Part shown: positions 6,752 through 11,809 of the stretch, piece by piece
Numbering within the stretch: the stretch's first letter is position 1
Layout of the letters: each line of letters opens with the position of its first letter
NCBI GenBank assembly: GCA_039024435.1
Contig: JBCCQH010000158.1
Coordinates: forward strand, 1-11,809
Direction of reading: 5' to 3'
DNA: 11,809 nucleotides
Source: JBCCQH01 sp039024435
GTDB lineage: Bacteria; Bacteroidota; Bacteroidia; J057; JADKCL01
Program-made: the position numbers and the translations under genes
Notes under the pieces: model-generated
The model's database searches: none
Told to the model about the DNA's origin: nothing
The model's input: the letters and a program-made list of their open reading frames with translations, nothing else

Positions 6752-8389
6752 TCAAGCGTCGGGTTCGAGGAAAGGATAGCGGTAATCGGTCGGCGGAACG
6801 AAGTTTTCTTTGATCGTCCGCGCCGATACCCAGCGCAGCAGGTTCAGGTAGGAACCCGCTTTGTCGTTCGTACCGGAAGCGCGTGCGCCCCCGAAAGGTT
6901 GCTGACCCACGACCGCCCCGGTCGGCTTATCGTTAATGTAGAAATTGCCGGCGGCATGGACCAGAAGATCGGACAATTCCTGTACGATATAGCGGTCTTG
7001 GGCAAAAATCGCGCCGGTGAGGGCGTAGGGGCTGGTTTCATCGAGAATGGCGACCGTTTCACGCCATTCGCTGTCCGGGTATTCGTAGACGGTCAGGACC
7101 GGGCCGAAGATCTCCTCGACCATGGTCAGGAACTTGGGATTCGAAGTTTTGATGATGGTCGGCTCGATGAAGTAGCCCTTGGACTTGTCATAGTTACCCC
7201 CTGCGATGACCTCCGCATCCGGGCTGGCTTTGGCCCGGTCAATGTAAGAGGCGATTTTGTCGAAGGCCTGCTCGTCGATCACGGCGTTGACGAAGTGGGT
7301 GAAATCGCGGGGCGTGCCCATGGTGATCGTCTTGAGGTCGGCGAGGACGCGTTGCATGACGTCGACGTAAAGGGATTGGGGCAAATAGACCCGCGAAGCG
7401 GCGGAGCACTTTTGCCCTTGGAACTCAAAAGCACCGCGGGTCATCGCCGTAGCAACCTGGTCGGCGTGGGCGGAATGGTGGACGAAGATAAAGTCTTTTC
7501 CCCCGGTCTCCCCGACCACGCGCGGGTAAGTCTTGTACCGGTCGATGTTCATCCCGATTTCTTTCCACAGGTGTTTGAATACACCGGTAGATCCGGTAAA
7601 GTGCAGCCCGGCAAAGTCCGGATGCTTAAAAATGATCTCGCCGGCGGTGGGACCATCCACGTATACCAGGTTGATTACGCCATCGGGCAGTCCGGCCTCG
7701 CGGTAAATGTCCATAATGACTTGGGCCGAATAGATCTGCGAATCGGCCGGTTTCCAGACCACGGTATTGCCCATCATGGCGGGAGCACCGGGCAGATTGG
7801 CCGCGATTGAGGTGAAATTGAAGGGGGTAATGGCAAACACAAAGCCTTCAAGACCGCGGTATTCTAGCCGGTTCCAGGTGCCCGCCGGCGAATAATCCGG
7901 CTGCTGGGCGTAAATAAATTGCATGTAGGCCACGTTGAAGCGCCAGAAATCACACAGTTCCGCGACCGCGTCGATTTCCGCTTGGTAGGCATTTTTTGAC
8001 TGGGCCAACATCGTCGCGGCGTTCATCCGGGCGCGGAAAGGTCCACTCAGGAGATCGGCGGCTTTCAGGAAAATGGCGGCGCGGTCCTGCCAGGGCATCG
8101 CGGCCCATTGGGCCCGGGCTTCGAGTGCAGCGTGGATTGCCGCGTTCACGTGCGAGTCATCCCCCTGAGAGTAGTGACCGATCACGTGCTGGTGGTCGTG
8201 CGGCGGGCTCAAAGGATGTTTATTGGCGGTGCGCACTTCCTGGCCCCCGATGAACATGGGGACATCCAGGGTTGAAGAATAGAGTTTGTCGTACTCGCCT
8301 TGCAGGGCCGTGCGTTCCGGACTGCCGGCGGAGTAGCTGAGGACGGGCTCATTTTCTGGAAAAGGGACTTCAAATATTGCGTTCGACAT
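6752..8389 (-). CDS. pruA: L-glutamate gamma-semialdehyde (P5C) dehydrogenase
   Basis: PruA oxidises glutamate gamma-semialdehyde, the open form of 1-pyrroline-5-carboxylate, to L-glutamate with NAD+, the second step of proline breakdown. The 545-residue sequence is a standalone aldehyde dehydrogenase of the P5C type, as in Bacteroidota and mitochondria, rather than the bifunctional PutA fusion. Visible residues: the oxyanion-hole region TPFNF with Asn191, the NAD-binding segment FTGSTGVF (264-271), catalytic base Glu294 in VVGETGGK, catalytic nucleophile Cys328 in FQGQKCSA, and EEIFGPVLTVY (425-435). The ending QQPFGGARASGTNDKAGS (496-513) is typical of P5C dehydrogenases. The length fits the family (about 540-560). 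It has its own promoter (perfect -7 box at 8423-8430) and a bidirectional terminator downstream, so it is probably monocistronic. No proline dehydrogenase gene is in the window. Confidence 0.96.
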   Translation of the reverse strand: MSNAIFEVPFPENEPVLSYSAGSPERTALQGEYDKLYSSTLDVPMFIGGQEVRTANKHPLSPPHDHQHVIGHYSQGDDSHVNAAIHAALEARAQWAAMPWQDRAAIFLKAADLLSGPFRARMNAATMLAQSKNAYQAEIDAVAELCDFWRFNVAYMQFIYAQQPDYSPAGTWNRLEYRGLEGFVFAITPFNFTSIAANLPGAPAMMGNTVVWKPADSQIYSAQVIMDIYREAGLPDGVINLVYVDGPTAGEIIFKHPDFAGLHFTGSTGVFKHLWKEIGMNIDRYKTYPRVVGETGGKDFIFVHHSAHADQVATAMTRGAFEFQGQKCSAASRVYLPQSLYVDVMQRVLADLKTITMGTPRDFTHFVNAVIDEQAFDKIASYIDRAKASPDAEVIAGGNYDKSKGYFIEPTIIKTSNPKFLTMVEEIFGPVLTVYEYPDSEWRETVAILDETSPYALTGAIFAQDRYIVQELSDLLVHAAGNFYINDKPTGAVVGQQPFGGARASGTNDKAGSYLNLLRWVSARTIKENFVPPTDYRYPFLEPDA

Positions 8390-8422
8390 ATTTCAATAGC
8401 GTTTTTTTCAAATCAATTGCGC

Positions 8423-8430
8423 CAAAGTTA
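8423..8430 (-). promoter_or_regulatory. Bacteroidota -7 box for pruA
   Basis: On the minus strand this reads TAACTTTG, a perfect TAnnTTTG match. The -33 element is weak (TTC-like). It lies 33 bases upstream of the pruA ATG, giving a leader of roughly 25-30 bases. The rest of 8390-8526, between pruA and the secreted protein gene, shows no clear intrinsic terminator for the latter; a small ACGT-AAA-ACGT palindrome sits about 20 bases past its stop codon. Confidence 0.6.
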
Positions 8431-8526
8431 GGCATTGTGGCGCGAAAAAAGAACCGCATTTCCCCTTCCGGAATCGACCAAAAATCGACCGGTTGGCTTA
8501 ACGTAAAACGTACAAAATGAAAGAGA

Positions 8527-10470
8527 TCAGCGGCGAATGACGACTTTGCGTACTGTTTGCCGGGCGCCGTTGACTTTGAGCAGATAGAAACCATCCGCGA
8601 AGCTGCCGACCGGCAGTTGCAGGGTACGGCTGCCCTTGGACAGGGCTTCCTGGATGCGCAACAAGGTGCGGCCCTGGATGTCCACCAGTTCAAGGTCGAT
8701 GTTGCCGGCCGCCGGCATAAGCAACTCGATGTTCAGATCATTGCCGGAGACCGGGTTGGGATAGACACTTTGCAATTCGGGTACAATTCCGTCGAAAAAG
8801 ACCGAGCGGATTTCCGAGTACAAGCTGGCCCCATTTTGGTCGACTTCGCGCAAGCGGTACCACAGTTCACCGGCTACCGGAGCATCATCGATGAAGCGGT
8901 AGGTCTCGCCGGAAGCGGAATTGCCCGCCGAATTTACCCGCCCAATCGAGGTAAATGTCGCCCCATTAAAGGAGCGCTGGACATCAAAGTAGGCGCTATT
9001 GGATTCGTAGGTTGTACCCCAATCCAGTGCGACTTGGGCGTCTTCGGCGGTCGCGTTGAAGTAGGCATATTCGACCGGCAAGACGCAACCGCTGAAAGGG
9101 TTAAAACTCGTCCGAAAGACCCAGTTGTTGAGGACTGCGCCGGCTCCGCCGGCACCCGCTCCCAGGCTCATACCATTGCAGGTCGCGCCCACGTTGCTTC
9201 CGGCAATTCCACCCGTGACCAGAGTTGTGTAATTGGCCGGAATGGTTGCGGTCGCTGACCAGATGGCACCGCCACCCCCACCGCCACCGGGGCCTTTGCA
9301 ATTGGTGGAGGAGCCTCCCCAAGAATTGTCCCCGCCTTTGCCGCCGGCAACATTCAAGGTCAAAGCTCCCGGACCGTAAGCCCGGGTATTGAGAATGATC
9401 GTGCCTCCGGCCCCGCCGCCACCACTGCCGTCACCGACCGCGTTGAAGAGCTGACCATTCCCGATGGCTTCGAGCTGGCGATTGCCCCCTTCGATGGAGT
9501 CGGCGATCAGGATGATGATGCCACCGCCGGATGCACCGGGTGTTCCCGTGGTATTGTTGTCGTGGCCGGAGCCACCACCACTGCCGAGAAAGATGCGGTC
9601 ATTGGAAGCAATTGGGCTGGAAAGCGCGACGCCACCCACTCCGGCAAATTGTCCGCGGCAGTACCCGCCAAAGAAGAAGCATGAGGGATTGATCGTGGTG
9701 CCCCCGTTGCCGCCGGCGCCGTAGTTGGCCCCACCGGCCCCGCCGGAGTTGTGGTCATTGCCCCCGCCGCCACCAGCGGCGAGTTTGCCCCGCCCAAATT
9801 CCCGACCGGGGATGGAATCGGCGATGCTTTCGCCTTTGGCGGCACTGCGGCAATTTCCACTGTTGTAATAATAATCTTGGTACTGGGGGGCGGCGCCACA
9901 GTTGCAGTCGCAAGGCGCATAGCCATTCATGTCCCACCCACCGGCGAATCCTGTACCATTCATGCGCACGGGAGCATTTACGCGCAGCCACCCGCGCGCA
10001 GCGACGACCATGACTCCACCGACCCCGGTATTGACATTCCAGGCTTGCTCGGTGAGCGTGCCGCCGATTACGACGTTTTGATAGACCGGTACGCGGATCA
10101 ATTGCACGTAGCCGTCGGGATCGTAGTTGTTCAGCAGTAGATTGGTAAAGGTGATCGTATTGCCCTGTACGTCACAAATGGTGGCGAATTCGTAGCCGCC
10201 CGCGTTTGCGATATCGTTGATGTCCCCGAAAGTTGAAGCATTGTTGATGTCGATGCTCGCACCTTTCATCTGCATCACCAGGACGGTATCGCCAATGGAA
10301 AAAGCAGCGGAAGAGGTAACATCTACGGAGTTGTTGGCAGCATCAACATTCGTGACTTTTACCATATCGTTGCCGAGCGTCCCGGCAAGACCAGTGATTT
10401 GGGCGGACACGGTCGCTTGGAGCAGCAAAAGCAAAGCAAGGACCGATCCGATCCCGAATGTCTTGTTCAT
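8527..10470 (-). CDS. Glycine-rich secreted protein with T9SS sorting domain
   Basis: A 647-residue protein exported through Sec and then the type IX secretion system, probably to the cell surface. It begins with a signal peptide (basic start, Leu-rich core at about 8-19, cleavage likely after VSA at 23). Residues 25-170 form a beta-rich domain with many Asn and Val residues. Residues 170-450 are strongly glycine-rich, with GGGGG-type runs (for example seven Gly at 395-401) and several cysteines, including a CDCNC cluster at 187-191. Residues 463-555 look like an Ig/fibronectin-like domain beginning LPVEYAYFNA, common next to T9SS tails. The last 80 residues are a type A sorting domain: SVYPNPVSGNDLNIEL (568-583), a middle IDLELVDIQGRTL and a basic end VRKVVIRR. 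Such tails are removed and often replaced by a lipid anchor. It has its own promoter. The precise function is unknown; adhesion or matrix is a guess. Confidence 0.9.
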   Translation of the reverse strand: MNKTFGIGSVLALLLLLQATVSAQITGLAGTLGNDMVKVTNVDAANNSVDVTSSAAFSIGDTVLVMQMKGASIDINNASTFGDINDIANAGGYEFATICDVQGNTITFTNLLLNNYDPDGYVQLIRVPVYQNVVIGGTLTEQAWNVNTGVGGVMVVAARGWLRVNAPVRMNGTGFAGGWDMNGYAPCDCNCGAAPQYQDYYYNSGNCRSAAKGESIADSIPGREFGRGKLAAGGGGGNDHNSGGAGGANYGAGGNGGTTINPSCFFFGGYCRGQFAGVGGVALSSPIASNDRIFLGSGGGSGHDNNTTGTPGASGGGIIILIADSIEGGNRQLEAIGNGQLFNAVGDGSGGGGAGGTIILNTRAYGPGALTLNVAGGKGGDNSWGGSSTNCKGPGGGGGGGAIWSATATIPANYTTLVTGGIAGSNVGATCNGMSLGAGAGGAGAVLNNWVFRTSFNPFSGCVLPVEYAYFNATAEDAQVALDWGTTYESNSAYFDVQRSFNGATFTSIGRVNSAGNSASGETYRFIDDAPVAGELWYRLREVDQNGASLYSEIRSVFFDGIVPELQSVYPNPVSGNDLNIELLMPAAGNIDLELVDIQGRTLLRIQEALSKGSRTLQLPVGSFADGFYLLKVNGARQTVRKVVIRR

Positions 10471-10540
10471 AGCAGCGCTTAAAATTGAAAAGTGGTTAGC
10501 AAAATTTTCCGACTACTACTTTTGCTTGAATTTCGCCTTC

Positions 10541-10571
10541 CAAAGATACAAAAATGCTGTGCTCTGTTCAA
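10541..10571 (-). promoter_or_regulatory. Bacteroidota promoter for T9SS cargo gene
   Basis: On the minus strand, TTG (10569-10571) is followed after 20 bases by TATCTTTG (10541-10548), a full match to the TTG-N20-TAnnTTTG consensus. It lies in the gap between the unknown gene ending at 10610 and the T9SS cargo gene starting at 10470, giving a leader of about 60 bases. This is the best promoter in the window. Confidence 0.75.
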
Positions 10572-10609
10572 CACCCGGTGCCGACGATTGTTTGGGCATG
10601 GCGGAGCAA

Positions 10610-11335
10610 TCATGCGATTTGGTCCAATTGGGCGAGGTGGCGCATAAATATTCTTTTGGCCACGGGCACGAGGGCTTCTCTTTCCGGAAATCCCAATTTT
10701 GAATGGATGAAAAAGGTGGCCGGATTGGGCAGTCCACGGCGCCGGCGGATGAGTTCAAGTTTGATCATCTCAAAGGTGTGCGCGAGCCCGTAACGGAAGT
10801 CGCCCACGTGCTCGGTCTGGATGCTGCGGTAGCGCTCGTGCGAGTTTTCGAAAACGGTGATTTGGTATTGATAGGCCTTCACGGTGGCGGTTTCCCCACC
10901 GCGCAGCAAGAAGTAACCCGCGCTCCGGTTTAAGGGCAGTAAACCGACTTCTCCGATCTCAATGCACTGTTCGATGAGTTCAAAGATTTCCTTGCCTTCG
11001 TCCAGCAATTCCTTTACCCGGGGCAAAGCGTACCCGACGATGTCTTCGACTTCTTGTAGGCGCTCATCGTCTTCCACGAGGCGGCGGTACTGCAAACGAA
11101 AAGCTTCCATGTCCACGCCAGTTAGTTCGTAGGGAAACTGGGCTTTTAATTCGGTGAGGTGGTGATAGAAGCTATTTAGGTTGCGGTAGTGGTCCACAAG
11201 CTGGCTCAAAGTGGGATACAAATGGGTATCATCCAAGCGCTCACGCGCCCATTTCAAGTAGCCGAGCAAGATGTACTTTTTGTATTCGTAGTCCTGGATT
11301 CCTTCCAGGAACCAGTCGGAACTCAATTTGGTCAT
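10610..11335 (-). CDS. Conserved-looking protein of unknown function
   Basis: A 241-residue protein that I do not recognise. It has no signal peptide and no membrane segment, so it is probably cytoplasmic. The composition is rich in Glu, Leu, Arg and Tyr, with long predicted helices. The N-terminus has LEGIQDYEYKKYILLGYLKWAR (residues about 10-31 in shortened form), then a heptad-like helical middle with many Glu (about 85-130, e.g. LVEDDERLQEVEDIVGYALPRVKELL in part), then a shorter beta-rich part around ETATVKAYQYQITVFENSHE, ending in FFIHSKLGFPEREALVPVAK. This ordered character and codon use like its neighbours suggest a genuine gene. It is followed by the promoter of the T9SS gene and preceded by the cyclophilin terminator, so it is probably transcribed alone. 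No catalytic motif is evident. Confidence 0.8.
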   Translation of the reverse strand: MTKLSSDWFLEGIQDYEYKKYILLGYLKWARERLDDTHLYPTLSQLVDHYRNLNSFYHHLTELKAQFPYELTGVDMEAFRLQYRRLVEDDERLQEVEDIVGYALPRVKELLDEGKEIFELIEQCIEIGEVGLLPLNRSAGYFLLRGGETATVKAYQYQITVFENSHERYRSIQTEHVGDFRYGLAHTFEMIKLELIRRRRGLPNPATFFIHSKLGFPEREALVPVAKRIFMRHLAQLDQIA

Positions 11336-11445
11336 GGGATTGAATGTTCTGCTTCGATATAGAATATACGGGCAGAAGCGTACAATTCATCCCTCTACGT
11401 AAGATTTTTTTGATTTTCGCAGGCAGAAGGGGGGAGACAAAACGC

Positions 11446-11474
11446 AAAAAAGCCGGTCACAAGGAGCGACCGGC
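11446..11474 (-). terminator. Intrinsic terminator after cyclophilin gene
   Basis: On the minus strand GCCGGTC (11468-11474) pairs with GACCGGC (11452-11458) around a 9-base loop, followed by TTTTTT (11446-11451). This is a textbook intrinsic terminator 29 bases past the cyclophilin stop codon, separating it from the unknown gene starting at 11335. The remainder of 11336-11503 holds no gene, and no consensus promoter for the 11335 start was found. Confidence 0.88.
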
Positions 11475-11503
11475 CGGGTATTTTGGGGGGGGTAAGCGGG
11501 GGA

Positions 11504-11809
11504 TCAGTTCTCGTCGAGGATGACGATCTTTTCGATCTTGTCCCCCGGGCGGATATCATCCACGGTATCCACGCCCTCGATGACCTTGCCGAAGCAAGTG
11601 TGGTTTCCGTCGAGGTGGGCCGTGCCTTGGCGACTGTGGCAGATGAAGAATTGAGATCCGCCAGTATTGCGGCCGGCGTGGGCCATGGAAAGGACGCCGC
11701 GGTCGTGGTATTGGCGCTCGGCGGTCACCTCACAGGGGATTTTGTAACCGGGGCCCCCGCGGCCGGTGCCTTCGGGGCAGCCGCCCTGAATGACGAAATT
11801 GGGGATGAC
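11504..11809 (-). CDS. Cyclophilin-type peptidyl-prolyl isomerase, 5' end outside window
   Basis: This is the last 101 residues of a cyclophilin, which catalyses cis-trans isomerisation of peptide bonds before proline and helps protein folding. The frame is open to the window edge, so the N-terminus is missing here because of the window limit, not a mutation. Catalytic-site signatures are visible: FVIQGGCPEGTGRGGPGY near the edge (the FxxQGG core), LSMAHAGRNTGGSQFFI with the GSQFF active-site strand, and HLDGNHTCFGKVIEGVD, where His replaces the Trp of human cyclophilin A, as is common in bacteria. Whether it has a signal peptide cannot be seen, so cytoplasmic or periplasmic location is open. 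A start at the internal GTG at 11728 would remove part of the active site and is rejected. Confidence 0.93.
   Translation of the reverse strand, partial: VIPNFVIQGGCPEGTGRGGPGYKIPCEVTAERQYHDRGVLSMAHAGRNTGGSQFFICHSRQGTAHLDGNHTCFGKVIEGVDTVDDIRPGDKIEKIVILDEN

Noticed and set aside
6899..7810. Plus-strand open frame (303 codons) antisense to pruA
   Set aside because: The composition is typical of an antisense shadow, with no motif or promoter; pruA on the minus strand is unambiguous.
9101..9900. Tandem DNA repeat or CRISPR-like array in the glycine-rich coding region
   Set aside because: The repetitive look comes from GGN codons for glycine; there is no regular repeat-spacer period and the reading frame is intact.
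9464..10140. Plus-strand frames rich in Pro/Ala opposite the glycine-rich region
   Set aside because: Pro/Ala runs are the mirror of GGN glycine codons in the T9SS protein; not real genes.

Overview
The window looks like a chromosomal stretch of a Bacteroidota bacterium, probably of the Saprospiria/Lewinella kind. Three things suggest this. One large secreted protein ends in a type IX secretion (T9SS) sorting domain. Several promoters match the Bacteroidota pattern TTG-N19..21-TAnnTTTG. The housekeeping genes (fused isobutyryl-CoA mutase, signal peptidase II, P5C dehydrogenase, YceI, cyclophilin) fit that phylum. The genus is inference; no rRNA or tRNA gene was seen.

Layout. Positions 1-142 are noncoding, with short inverted repeats, and abut the cut-off 3' end of an AAA/ABC-type ATPase gene (143-778, minus). 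Next, on the same strand and spaced like an operon, come icmF (800-4180), a 1126-residue B12-dependent acyl-CoA mutase fused to its own G-protein chaperone, and a small TOPRIM-like ORF (4199-4705). A perfect TAnnTTTG box at 4771-4778 could drive all three. A 254-bp divergent region (4706-4959) follows, then a small lipoprotein (4960-5328, plus), a bidirectional terminator, a YceI-family exported protein (5388-5927, minus), lspA (6039-6581, plus), another bidirectional terminator, pruA (6752-8389, minus), a glycine-rich T9SS cargo protein (8527-10470, minus), a conserved-looking protein of unknown function (10610-11335, minus), a strong terminator, and the 3' part of a cyclophilin gene running off the window (11504-11809, minus).

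Functionally this is mostly a set of independent monocistronic units. IcmF interconverts isobutyryl-CoA and butyryl-CoA, and PruA finishes proline breakdown to glutamate, so both serve amino-acid and branched-carbon catabolism. LspA would process the neighbouring lipoprotein, among others.

The least ordinary region is 1-4705. A degraded-looking TOPRIM-like gene and a truncated ATPase gene, a pairing known from nuclease/ATPase defence modules, flank a metabolic gene on one apparent transcript. I see no clear evidence of an intact novel system; the best reading is a remnant, and it is offered as a hypothesis.
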